From CAWELS01 sp964468205 (GTDB lineage: Bacteria > Acidobacteriota > Terriglobia > Bryobacterales > Bryobacteraceae), in NCBI GenBank assembly GCA_964468205.1, contig CAYXVG010000055.1:1-44695 (forward strand): DNA of 44,695 nt, read 5' to 3'. Positions 22,406 through 30,630 of the stretch are shown one piece after another (positions within the stretch are counted from its first letter, which is position 1; the number at the start of each line of letters is the position of its first letter). The notes under the pieces are model-generated. The model did not search any database, had not been told where the DNA came from, and was given only the letters and a program-made list of their open reading frames with translations. The translations under genes were made by a program, and so were the position numbers.

Positions 22406-23824
22406 ATGGAAGTAACGAGAGTCGCACCCGCGCTCAACGGCCAGAAAATTTCTCCCCGTGTTACGGGTGCCTTCGCAGGGGGCGCGAAGACTCAGATTGA
22501 CAAGGTTCAGCGAGTGAGAGATAAACTCCCCGGCATTATCTTCAACAGCATTAGCGACGGGGTTTTTACTGTCGATCGCACCTGCGTCGTCACTTCTTTC
22601 AACAAAGCCGCCGAGGAGATCACCGGATTCACCGCGGACGAGGCTATTGGCAAACACTGCTTCGATATCTTTCGGACGGAGGTGTGCCACAAAAGTTGCG
22701 CACTGCGCGACACGCTGCTGAAGAACGGTGCGATCGAAAACGCCAGGGTCACCATCATCACCAGAGAAGGCTGTGAAACCCCGATCAGCGTCTCCACATC
22801 CATACTCCGGGACGATCAGGGCGAGATTATCGGCGCCGTGGAGTTCTTTCGTGATCTATCCGAAGTGGAGCACCTGCGACATCAGTTGGAGCAGCATCAC
22901 TGCCTCGAGAAGATTATTAGTAACAGCGACCGGATGCGGCGGGTAATCGACATGCTCCCTAACGTTGCTGAGTCCGATTGCAGCGTGCTCATTCGCGGCC
23001 TCAGCGGTTCCGGCAAGGAATTGATCGCGCAAGCGATCCACAGCCTGAGCCCGCGCCGGTATAACCCCTACATCAAGATTAACTGCGCCGCGCTTCCAGC
23101 CACGCTGCTGGAGTCCGAATTGTTCGGCTATGTGAAGGGAGCTTTCACGGACGCGAAGCGCGACAAACCTGGTCAGTTCTGTCTGGCAAACGGAGGCACA
23201 CTTCTGTTAGATGAGATTGGCGAAATGGACCCTTCTCTACAGGTGAAGCTACTGCGCGTCCTCAACAATGGTGAGTACCAGCCGCTTGGCTCCGTGAAGA
23301 CTCTGCACACCGACGCCCGGATTATTGCGGCGACCAACGCCGATCTCAAAACCGCCATTGCCGCCGGCACGTTCCGGGAAGATCTCTTCTTCCGGATCAA
23401 CGTGGTGACAATTAACCTGCCCCCTCTTCGGGAACGCATGGAAGACCTTCCGCTCCTCGTGGAGCACTTTCTCCGCAAAATCGGGCAAAGAACTCGAAAA
23501 CCGATCAAGCAAGTTTCCGACGCGGTATTGGGCCTGCTCCGGAAGTACCCGTTTCCCGGCAATGTGCGCGAACTCGAGAACGCCCTCGAACACGCCTTCG
23601 TAATGTGCCGTGGAAACCAGATCGAAGTGAGACATTTGCCCCAACACATAACGGACGAAGCGCAAGCAACCAACGGGATCACGCATAGCGAGAGAAGCGA
23701 ACCCGACGTAATCCGTGAGGCCTTGAGGCGTCACCGCGGTAACCGGTCCAGGGTTGCTGACGAGTTGGGCGTTCACCGTTCAACGCTCTGGCGCAAAATG
23801 AAGCAGTTTGGCATTGCGCGCTAG
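22406..23824 (+). CDS. PAS-AAA+-Fis sigma-54-dependent activator
   Basis: This 472-residue enhancer-binding protein has a PAS domain (about 40-155) with SDGVFTVDRTCVVTSFNKAAEEITGF and an unusual EVCHKSCAL cysteine pair. A sigma-54 AAA+ domain follows (about 170-400) with Walker A GLSGSGKE, Walker B GGTLLLDEIGEMD and the R-finger region, then a C-terminal Fis helix-turn-helix (RHRGNRSRVADELGVHRSTLWRKM). The sigma-54 contact loop reads GAFTDA rather than GAFTGA. There is no receiver domain, so it probably senses redox state or a ligand through PAS. GGAGG lies 6 nt before the ATG at 22406. The two nearby sigma-54 promoters are its natural targets, one of them driving its own operon. Confidence 0.92.
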   Translation: MEVTRVAPALNGQKISPRVTGAFAGGAKTQIDKVQRVRDKLPGIIFNSISDGVFTVDRTCVVTSFNKAAEEITGFTADEAIGKHCFDIFRTEVCHKSCALRDTLLKNGAIENARVTIITREGCETPISVSTSILRDDQGEIIGAVEFFRDLSEVEHLRHQLEQHHCLEKIISNSDRMRRVIDMLPNVAESDCSVLIRGLSGSGKELIAQAIHSLSPRRYNPYIKINCAALPATLLESELFGYVKGAFTDAKRDKPGQFCLANGGTLLLDEIGEMDPSLQVKLLRVLNNGEYQPLGSVKTLHTDARIIAATNADLKTAIAAGTFREDLFFRINVVTINLPPLRERMEDLPLLVEHFLRKIGQRTRKPIKQVSDAVLGLLRKYPFPGNVRELENALEHAFVMCRGNQIEVRHLPQHITDEAQATNGITHSERSEPDVIREALRRHRGNRSRVADELGVHRSTLWRKMKQFGIAR

Positions 23825-23844
23825 GCCGATAGTCTGGTTCTCAA

Positions 23845-25881
23845 TCACTCCGGATACCGCCGGATCTGAGTGCCACGCCCGCCCGCCGGCAGGCGGACGG
23901 TGTGGAGTTCGCCTCCCCATCGAGCCTGTATGGTGAAACCCGCGTTGTTTGGATCAGCCATCCAGAGAGTGCTGGCATCCCACATGGCTAGGCAGGAATG
24001 ATCGGTTTGCAACAAAGTTTGGCCCTCGACTTCAAGCGCTCCCGGCTCATACATCGCGGCAAATACCGTACCGTCGCCGAATCGGACCGCCTGCTGACTG
24101 CGGCTGTTGGTCAGAACCTGCCAGGCCGGGCTTTCCGCTGTCGCACTGATCCCATCGAGTGAGACGCCCGGAAGGATCGCATACGTGAATGACTGCGACG
24201 GCCGATCGTGAAGAACTTCCGCGAGAAAAACCTCGCTGGCTATCGTTTCATCACTGAGAGCGCGGTTGATTCGGCGCCAGTTCCCTTCCCTCTTTCCGGC
24301 ACGAACTCGCATGCGCAAGGTTCGGTTCAATAAGTAACCGACGTTGTCATGCCAGATCCACCTCGCAGTCTGAACCACATCCTTGTTGTCCGGGACCTCC
24401 GCGCGCTGCCTGCCGTCCTCGGAGATCCATACCGGACCACGTAGCCGGTTCTGCTCGAGGGAGGTACGGATACTACCGGCCGATCCTTCGATCCTTGCCT
24501 CGCTCAGCAGACACACAACGGCGTCAGCGTTCATCGCGCACAATCTTCTGATCCCGAACGAATGGCGGCCGGCCCCACCGGTCCGGGCCAGATCAAAAAC
24601 GCCCATTCCGCGCTGCCCATCGCCCAATCCTCCAACGAACCCCTGCTTGTCGATTTCGGGAGAATCGTCGCTTGTCGTGAGACCCGGCAATCCCGGCCAG
24701 TCCCACACCGGTTGCAAGTCGTGGTATTCGTCGCCATGGCGCAGCAGATAATGGTCTCCGGTCTGCAAATACCGCTTTCCAAGTTGATTTTCGCTATTGA
24801 TGTCCTCGGTGAGAAGGATCCGCGTGGAGATACCTTTCAGGAAGAAACTGAACGATGGCCGGTGGTAAGTGCTGAAGTCGGCGTGAGGAAAATGCCGGAA
24901 ACCGGTAAGCGCCGGACCTTCGCCCGACTCACCGGCAGCCAGGGCTTCAATTTCTTGCGCACGGATCGTTGTCACTTCGTGCCAGAGCCCGAGCAGGCCT
25001 TGCAGATCGACCGACATGCTTCCCGGCCGGCTTACCGCGCGGTCAAGGGTGGAAGGGACGGTGTAGCGTCCCCGACTCATCCATCGCAGACCTTCGAGAA
25101 TGTAGTTGGTGATGATCTCCGCTTTCTCCTCCGGGTACTCCCAGGGAGACTCACGGAGTTGCCAACCGAGTTTCACCGCCACGTCCAGGTACGAGTGGCC
25201 GTAGTGAAACGACTGCAAGCGGGCGCCGTGCTGGTAGAAGCTGTAGTCGTCCTGGATACCTTCCGCCCAGCCAACCTGAATCTCGCCGTGGATCCTTCTC
25301 GCGGCCTCGGCCAACTCCGCCAGCCCTTCCTCCCGGCGCGGGGAACCGTAGCGCGAAGCGAGCACCGCGCCATGATGCAAAGCCAGTTCGGCCGACCACA
25401 TGAGGTTGGCGCCCGTCGCCCGCATCCGGCGCTGAGCCAGCACCTCCATGCAGCCGTCGAGCCGCTCGTCACGCAGCCGGTCCCCAAGCAGGATAATGAT
25501 GTCGCGCATCGCCCTCGGAGTGCCGATCTCGTTGTACCACCAGTTGCCGCTTTGAGGGCGTACTTCGATCCAGTAGTCCAGCCCCCGCTCGATCGCCGGC
25601 ATAAAACGTGAATCCTGCTTAAGCACGCGAATTAGGGCCTGAATTCGACTGAGGTGCGTCAGCGGTCTCCACTGTGAGCGGGAGCGGTCGGAATAGTCGA
25701 TGTCCGGCCAAGATCCATCAGGGCGCTGGCTTTCCAGGTATCGGTTAGCGGCGTCTACGGCGGGCGCTTCCCCGCGGAGGAGCATCTGCCGGGCACGCTC
25801 CAGGATAACATCCGGGGCCGCGGCCGCCTTTATGAAGGGCGGCCAGGCCAGCATCAGAATCAAGAGAGCCTGAATTCGCAT
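23845..25881 (-). CDS. Secreted PL8-family polysaccharide lyase
   Basis: This 678-residue exported lyase has a signal peptide ending near IKAAAA and an all-alpha toroid to about residue 330. It carries the PL8 hallmarks NWWYNEIGTPRAM and DDYSFYQHGARLQSFHYGHSYL, holding the catalytic Asn, His and Tyr, and an Arg-rich GRYTVPSTLDRAVSRPG segment. The beta-sandwich half includes SYHRPSFSFF-like and FLLRHGDEY-like strands. PL8 enzymes cleave uronic-acid polymers such as hyaluronan, chondroitin or xanthan by beta-elimination; which one cannot be read here. The length fits the family. It converges on the sigma-54 activator with only 20 nt between stop codons and has weak ribosome-site sequence upstream of its ATG. 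Confidence 0.88.
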   Translation of the reverse strand: MRIQALLILMLAWPPFIKAAAAPDVILERARQMLLRGEAPAVDAANRYLESQRPDGSWPDIDYSDRSRSQWRPLTHLSRIQALIRVLKQDSRFMPAIERGLDYWIEVRPQSGNWWYNEIGTPRAMRDIIILLGDRLRDERLDGCMEVLAQRRMRATGANLMWSAELALHHGAVLASRYGSPRREEGLAELAEAARRIHGEIQVGWAEGIQDDYSFYQHGARLQSFHYGHSYLDVAVKLGWQLRESPWEYPEEKAEIITNYILEGLRWMSRGRYTVPSTLDRAVSRPGSMSVDLQGLLGLWHEVTTIRAQEIEALAAGESGEGPALTGFRHFPHADFSTYHRPSFSFFLKGISTRILLTEDINSENQLGKRYLQTGDHYLLRHGDEYHDLQPVWDWPGLPGLTTSDDSPEIDKQGFVGGLGDGQRGMGVFDLARTGGAGRHSFGIRRLCAMNADAVVCLLSEARIEGSAGSIRTSLEQNRLRGPVWISEDGRQRAEVPDNKDVVQTARWIWHDNVGYLLNRTLRMRVRAGKREGNWRRINRALSDETIASEVFLAEVLHDRPSQSFTYAILPGVSLDGISATAESPAWQVLTNSRSQQAVRFGDGTVFAAMYEPGALEVEGQTLLQTDHSCLAMWDASTLWMADPNNAGFTIQARWGGELHTVRLPAGGRGTQIRRYPE

Positions 25882-26046
25882 CTCGAACGCACGATATCAC
25901 ATCGATCACCAACCACCCCCGGCCGGCCGGAAAGCCGCATCCGAACCCGTTGTTTTGATATACTGCTGCTAACCGGATCTGAAAGTAGAGTTTATACGTC
26001 TGGTGTGCGCGGATCTTCCAATCGCCCACCGGCATCAGAGGCGCCG

Positions 26047-27303
26047 ATGCGAATACCGAGAATTCTATCCGTGTCCTTGATCGCCCTCGGGGCGATTTGT
26101 CTCACACCGGCATTTGCCGCAGACTGGCCCCAGTTCCGGGGTCCTAACCGCGACAACATCTCGAAAGAAACCGGCTTACTCCGGCAGTGGCCGGCCGGCG
26201 GGCCGAAGGTGCTATGGACCATCCCAGTGAATCAAGGCTACGCCGGCGCCGCAATTGTTAACGGCCGGGTATATCACCACGACTACGATTCCGCGACGTC
26301 GGAGTGGAGGGTCTACTGCCGCAATCTGGCGGACGGCAAGGAAATCTGGCAGTTCGCCGAGAAACGGCGCATTCGTCCCAATCACGGCATTACACGCACC
26401 GTTCCAGCGGTAGACGGCAAGTATGTCTTCTCCTTCGACCCGAAGTGTATTCTGCACTGTCTGAATGCCGAAACCGGCGAAGAGATCTGGCGCAAAGACC
26501 TTTTCGCTGACTACAACTCCAAAATTCCGCCTTGGTACAACGGCCAGAACCCGCTTATGGAGGCCGATCGCGTCATCATTGCGACCGGTGGAGACGCCAT
26601 CATGGTCGCCCTCGAGAAGGCAAGTGGTAAGGAGATCTGGCGGACTCCAAATCCCGACGGCATGCTTCTTTCTCACGCCTCCGTCATGCCGGCCACAATC
26701 GGCGGCACGAAGCAGTATCTCTACGGTACCCTCGCGGGGCTTCTGGGTGTCTCGGCCGCGGACGGGAAACTGCTCTGGCAGCACGAGCGGAAGTTCAACG
26801 TCGCTCTCTCGCCTTCTCCACTCCCGGTGGACGGGGACAAGGTCTTCCTCACCGGGCCCTATGACGCAGGTAGCATCATGATCCGGGTCAACGGTAGCGC
26901 CGGAAAGTTCGAGACCGAGGAAGTGTTCAACATGGCGAACAACGAGTGGAACTCGGAGGTTCATACTCCAGTTGTTCACAAGGGTCACTTCTATGCGGTG
27001 GGCAAGAAACGTCGGGGCCTGTTCACCTGCATGGGGCTAGATGGCAAGCCCGTGTGGGATAGCGACGGCAAGGCTGCCTTCGGTCTCGGCAGTTTCCTGC
27101 TGGCGGACAATATGTTCTTCATTTTGGAAGGGCGCACCGGGATGCTTCGCATAGTGGACGCAAGCGCTCCTGAGTACAAGGAACTTTCCAGCGCGCAAGT
27201 GTTGAGCGGCCATGACGTCTGGGGCCCGATGGCCTTATCTGACGGCAAACTCGTACTGCGCGACATGACCAAGATGGTCTGCCTCGACGTCCGTGGAAAG
27301 TAG
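26047..27303 (+). CDS. Secreted PQQ-like beta-propeller protein heading the seven-gene redox operon
   Basis: This 418-residue exported protein has a signal peptide (RIPRILSVSLIALGAICLTPAFAA) followed by DWPQFRGPNRDNISKETGLL. Propeller repeats run to the end, with blade ends GKEIWQF, GEEIWRK, KEIWRTP, KLLWQHE and KPVWDSD. The start is the ATG at 26047, directly before the signal sequence; an in-frame ATG at 26005 adds only polar residues. The next gene begins 10 nt after the stop (or overlaps if its GTG is used), so the propeller belongs to the operon. It could dock a redox partner in the periplasm; no heme or quinoprotein signature is visible. Confidence 0.83.
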   Translation: MRIPRILSVSLIALGAICLTPAFAADWPQFRGPNRDNISKETGLLRQWPAGGPKVLWTIPVNQGYAGAAIVNGRVYHHDYDSATSEWRVYCRNLADGKEIWQFAEKRRIRPNHGITRTVPAVDGKYVFSFDPKCILHCLNAETGEEIWRKDLFADYNSKIPPWYNGQNPLMEADRVIIATGGDAIMVALEKASGKEIWRTPNPDGMLLSHASVMPATIGGTKQYLYGTLAGLLGVSAADGKLLWQHERKFNVALSPSPLPVDGDKVFLTGPYDAGSIMIRVNGSAGKFETEEVFNMANNEWNSEVHTPVVHKGHFYAVGKKRRGLFTCMGLDGKPVWDSDGKAAFGLGSFLLADNMFFILEGRTGMLRIVDASAPEYKELSSAQVLSGHDVWGPMALSDGKLVLRDMTKMVCLDVRGK

Positions 27304-27313
27304 TGGCTGCACT

Positions 27314-28147
27314 ATGCGTTACCGCCAACTCAGACCGATCGGCGGCAGGGGCGGTGGCCCCGGTAAGTTCTCGCAAACCTTGCGAGCCATCACACTGGAC
27401 TCTTCGGACATTCTCTACGCGGCCGGCGATTCGGCGGTACATGTCTTTACTCCGGACGGCACTCCTCAGCGCAAGTGGGAAACCTCGCGCGAGGCCCACT
27501 CCGTTGCGGTGGCGCCGGATGGTTCCGTCTTCGTAGGGCAGTCCGGTCAGGTTGAAATTTTCGACCCTCTATCGGGCAGGCTCCGGGATACCTGGCAGAA
27601 TGCTGAGCTTCTTGGCCTGGTTACGGCCATCGGTTTCGCTGGAGACAGCGCTTTGTTCGCAGATGTGAAGGCGCGATGTATCCGCCGTTATAGCAACGAT
27701 GGCAACTTCGTCCAGAACATTGGCAAGGACAATCGCATGAAGGGGTTCCTTGTCCCGAACAGAGTTCTGGACTTCAGCCTGGACTCCGGAGACGTGATTC
27801 ACGCCGCCAATCCCGGCAAGCACCGCGTCGAGCGATACACTCTCGATGGGGATTTGCTCGGCCATATCGGCCACTTCGACGGCCTCAACCCCGAAGGTTT
27901 CTCCGGCTGCTGCAACCCCACCAACGTCGCCGTTAGCGGGGAACGGATCTACGTGACCGAAAAGGCTGATCCGCGCGCGAAGGTATACGACCTTGACGGT
28001 AACCTTTTGGCGGTGATCGCCTCCGATCCGTTTGACCTGGCCTGCAAGAACATGGACATTGCCGTCGATTCCCGAGGCTGGGTCTACGTGGCCGAGACAG
28101 TCACACTCCAGATTCTTGTTTTCGAACCGGAAAGGGCTTCCTCATGA
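27314..28147 (+). CDS. NHL-repeat beta-propeller protein
   Basis: This 277-residue protein has about six NHL-type blades: ITLDSSDILYAAGDSAVHVFTPDG, VAVAPDGSVFVGQSGQVEIFDP, ALFADVKARCIRRYSNDG, VIHAANPGKHRVERYTLDG, VAVSGERIYVTEKADPRAKVYDLDG and IAVDSRGWVYVAETVTLQILVF. No signal peptide is obvious, which is odd beside exported partners; it may be cytoplasmic or exported with the Tat ferredoxin encoded next. The start is the ATG at 27314; a GTG at 27293 overlapping the upstream stop is an alternative. The stop overlaps the next start (ATGA). A CC pair (GFSGCCNPTNVAV) lies in a loop. Its role is unknown, probably protein contact or assembly. Confidence 0.75.
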   Translation: MRYRQLRPIGGRGGGPGKFSQTLRAITLDSSDILYAAGDSAVHVFTPDGTPQRKWETSREAHSVAVAPDGSVFVGQSGQVEIFDPLSGRLRDTWQNAELLGLVTAIGFAGDSALFADVKARCIRRYSNDGNFVQNIGKDNRMKGFLVPNRVLDFSLDSGDVIHAANPGKHRVERYTLDGDLLGHIGHFDGLNPEGFSGCCNPTNVAVSGERIYVTEKADPRAKVYDLDGNLLAVIASDPFDLACKNMDIAVDSRGWVYVAETVTLQILVFEPERASS

Positions 28148-28761
28148 GCGACAATCCAACCCGGCGAAATATTCTTGGCAATGCCGTGCGCGGGACGGTC
28201 CTGCTCGCCCTGGGCGGTTCCGCGGCCTACCTTGTCAAGAAAGCCGACGGCCAGATCGTCTGGCAGGTCGATGGCCGGAGGTGCGTGAACAGCCGGCTGG
28301 GCGCGGTCGGTGTCGACGTCTGTGATCTCTGCACCACGGAATGCGTCGTCACCCAATCGGCGGTGCGCGCCGTAAACGACAGCTCGAAGTGCGGCCGATG
28401 CTACATCTGCCCCGCCTACTTCAACGTCAAGAGCGCAATTGACGAAGAGGGACTCCCCAGCGAAAAGCTCTGCCCGCGCGACGCCATCGAACGAAAGCCC
28501 ATCGGCTGGATCGACCCCACCGACCCGGCTAACAATTTCTATGACTACCTAATTGACGAAGAAAAGTGCGACGGGTGCGGCAAGTGCGTGATGGGTTGCA
28601 AGGAACCAGCCGGCCTCGGTTCCATTCGGCTCCGGGTACGCTACAACCTGTGTGTCGATTGCAACCGCTGCGCTATCGCCACGGCCTGCCCGGAGAACGC
28701 TCTTTCTCAGGTGTCGCTCGATGAGGCCTTCGAGTTGGAGAACCTGCACGTGGAAGCATGA
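28144..28761 (+). CDS. Tat-exported polyferredoxin (NapG-like)
   Basis: This 205-residue protein has a twin-arginine leader (SDNPTRRNILGNAVRGTVLLALGGSAAYLV), so it should be exported folded or anchored on the periplasmic face. The cysteine groups are CDLCTTEC, CGRCYIC, a lone CPRDAIE, CDGCGKCVMGC and CVDCNRCAIATACPENA. Three or four [4Fe-4S] clusters are likely, although the first groups are not canonical. The arrangement is reminiscent of NapG, the periplasmic partner of NapH, and the next gene encodes a NapH/NosR-type membrane protein. It starts within the stop of the NHL gene and is followed after 7 nt by the membrane partner. No nitrate or nitrous oxide reductase lies nearby. Confidence 0.82.
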   Translation: MSDNPTRRNILGNAVRGTVLLALGGSAAYLVKKADGQIVWQVDGRRCVNSRLGAVGVDVCDLCTTECVVTQSAVRAVNDSSKCGRCYICPAYFNVKSAIDEEGLPSEKLCPRDAIERKPIGWIDPTDPANNFYDYLIDEEKCDGCGKCVMGCKEPAGLGSIRLRVRYNLCVDCNRCAIATACPENALSQVSLDEAFELENLHVEA

Positions 28762-28768
28762 GGCCTGA

Positions 28769-29740
28769 ATGAAGCTGCCCTGCCGCTTGCTCTGGATCGT
28801 GCTTTTAACGCTCCTCCTGCCCGCTTTCGCGGCGCCACAGGCTATCCCCTACGAGCGGCCCGTGGACACCGCCCCCCAAGACGATGACATCGGCGAGGGC
28901 TACGTTACCCCGGAAGTCCAGAACCCCGCACCTCGCAGCTACTGGCTCGAGGTGCTTGATGTCGCATTGCTCGCCGCGGCACTGGCCGCCGCTGTCTGGA
29001 TCGTTCTGAGCCGGCGGAGCCGGAAGTGGGCACTGGCTCTCGCGGTTGCGTGCCTTGCCTACTTCGGCTTCTACCGCGAGGGCTGCGTTTGCCCAATCGG
29101 CGCCATTCAGAACGTATCGGTCGCGCTGGTGGATCCGAGCTATTCGATCCCAATCGTAGTGATCGCAATCTTCTTCCTGCCCCTCTTGGTCGCTCTCTTT
29201 TTCGGACGGGCCTTCTGCAGCGGTGTTTGCCCGCTTGGCGCCATTCAAGAGGTCGTTGTTCTCAAGCCCGTTCAAGTTCCCCGGAAGGTCGACCGCGCTC
29301 TCGGCCTTCTGAAATGGGTCTATCTCGGCGCCGCGATCCTGATCGCCGTGCAGCCCGCCATCGCTAGGGATTTCGTCATCTGCCGCTACGATCCGTTTGT
29401 CAGTTTCTTCCGCCGCACCGGCTTCGCTCACATGCTCTTCCTCGGAACCGGGTTTCTCGTCCTGGGCATGTTTGTTGGCCGCCCGTACTGCCGCTATCTC
29501 TGCCCTTACGGCGCGCTACTCTCGCTTTGCTCACGATTCTCCAAGCGCGGCGTGACCATAACACCGGACAAAGAACTCGACTGCGGGCTCTGTGCTGAGG
29601 CTTGCCCGTACGGGGCAATCGACAACCTGCGCGCCTCCCGCAAGGACTGCCTCTACTGCGCCCGCTGCTATGACGCCTGTCCACGCCACACAGGCGACCA
29701 AGCTGCCGCACCTGCTAATCCCCCAGAGGTCCGTGCATGA
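28769..29740 (+). CDS. NosR/NapH-like membrane Fe-S protein
   Basis: This 323-residue membrane protein has a signal-like first helix (LLWIVLLTLLLPAFA), a periplasmic stretch and then about five helices. Motifs on the membrane boundary, GCVCPIGAIQ, CSGVCPLGAIQE and CRYLCPYGALLS, are the conserved C-x3-C-P signatures of the NosR/NapH/CcoG group. Two [4Fe-4S] motifs close the protein: CGLCAEACPYGAI and CLYCARCYDACP. Such proteins carry electrons between quinol or cytoplasmic donors and the periplasm. The FMN-binding domain of true NosR is absent. The stop overlaps the NuoE-like start (ATGA). It probably connects the Tat ferredoxin with the flavoprotein subunits encoded downstream. Confidence 0.85.
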   Translation: MKLPCRLLWIVLLTLLLPAFAAPQAIPYERPVDTAPQDDDIGEGYVTPEVQNPAPRSYWLEVLDVALLAAALAAAVWIVLSRRSRKWALALAVACLAYFGFYREGCVCPIGAIQNVSVALVDPSYSIPIVVIAIFFLPLLVALFFGRAFCSGVCPLGAIQEVVVLKPVQVPRKVDRALGLLKWVYLGAAILIAVQPAIARDFVICRYDPFVSFFRRTGFAHMLFLGTGFLVLGMFVGRPYCRYLCPYGALLSLCSRFSKRGVTITPDKELDCGLCAEACPYGAIDNLRASRKDCLYCARCYDACPRHTGDQAAAPANPPEVRA

Positions 29741-30630
29741 GGTTCCCGCCGGCCGCGGTCCTGGTGCGTGCAATCCGCACCATCTCCCTATTTGCTATCG
29801 CCATTTGCGTGGCGCATCTCGTGTACTCGTATGCCGGCGCGCGAGCCCAGGCGCCTCGAGACGAAGAGCGCATCGCCGAACTTCAGGAGCTCACGCAGCA
29901 GGACTCGGCATATTCGCCCGTACTCGCCGCCGAGCACGACCGGATCACCAACGCCCGGCAGGCCCGTAAGAAAGCGGGCGGCATAGTTTCGATTTTTCTG
30001 ATTGGCGCCTCGGCGCTCTTTCTCGCCTCGGCCAAATGGCTGATTTCCCAACAACCGCGGAAGGTGGTCGCGAATCCCAAGCTCGTAAAGCTCGAAGCGC
30101 AGCGTCTGGACTTAAATCCAGAAGCTTCAGTCCAGGAACGCCGGGCCGCGGCGCCCACGATCGATCTCGCATTCGTCGATGAAGTGATTTTCCGTGTGGG
30201 GAATACACGGGAAGCCGCGATTCCGATTCTCCAGGCGATCCAATCTCACTACCGCTATCTTCCCGACGAAGCCCTCCAGCGCGTATGCGAACGAACTGAT
30301 ATTACACCCGCTCAAATCGCCGGCACTTCTTCGTTCTACGCCCAGTTCCGGCGTTCTCCCGTTGGAGAACACGTTGTCCGCGTGTGCCATGGGACGGCCT
30401 GTCATGTCTCGGGCGCCCGGCAGATTACCGAGGAGTTGCGCCGGCATCTCGGCATTCCACAGGGCGAGGACACCGATCCAGATCGGATGTTCACCATTGA
30501 CGAAGTCGCCTGCCTTGGTTGCTGCAGCCTGGCTCCGGTAATGATGATCGATGACCATACAGCGGGCCGGCTGACTCCCGGCAGCGCATGTGAGGCTCTC
30601 GATGCCGTCGACAGGAAGGAGCCAGTATGA
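29737..30630 (+). CDS. Membrane-tethered NuoE/StnA-like [2Fe-2S] subunit
   Basis: This 297-residue protein has an unusual architecture. Two hydrophobic segments occupy the N-terminus (AIRTISLFAIAICVAHLVYSY, about 12-32; GGIVSIFLIGASALFLASAKWL, about 81-102) with a charged helical link of about 45 residues between them. A NuoE/HndA thioredoxin-like domain follows from about residue 145 (IDLAFVDEVIFRVG...AIPILQAIQSHYRYLPDEAL). Its [2Fe-2S] ligands are present: CHGTACHVSGA and CLGCCSLAP. NuoE, HoxE, HydC and StnA are normally soluble and about 160 residues, so the first half is an added membrane anchor. The two helices should leave both ends in the cytoplasm. It overlaps both neighbouring genes by 4 nt. 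Confidence 0.87.
   Translation: MRFPPAAVLVRAIRTISLFAIAICVAHLVYSYAGARAQAPRDEERIAELQELTQQDSAYSPVLAAEHDRITNARQARKKAGGIVSIFLIGASALFLASAKWLISQQPRKVVANPKLVKLEAQRLDLNPEASVQERRAAAPTIDLAFVDEVIFRVGNTREAAIPILQAIQSHYRYLPDEALQRVCERTDITPAQIAGTSSFYAQFRRSPVGEHVVRVCHGTACHVSGARQITEELRRHLGIPQGEDTDPDRMFTIDEVACLGCCSLAPVMMIDDHTAGRLTPGSACEALDAVDRKEPV

Noticed and set aside
24562..25611. Plus-strand frame of 349 codons opposite the PL8 lyase
   Set aside because: It mirrors the lyase codons and shows no recognisable domain; the lyase motifs on the other strand are unambiguous.
25882..26046. TATACT at about 25961 as a -10 box for the seven-gene operon
   Set aside because: No matching -35 at a usable distance was found, and it lies far from the start codon; kept out as unsupported.
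28769..29740. Complete NosR for nitrous oxide reduction
   Set aside because: The periplasmic FMN-binding domain is missing and no nosZ, nosD or nosF is present; only the shared NapH/NosR membrane core is seen.
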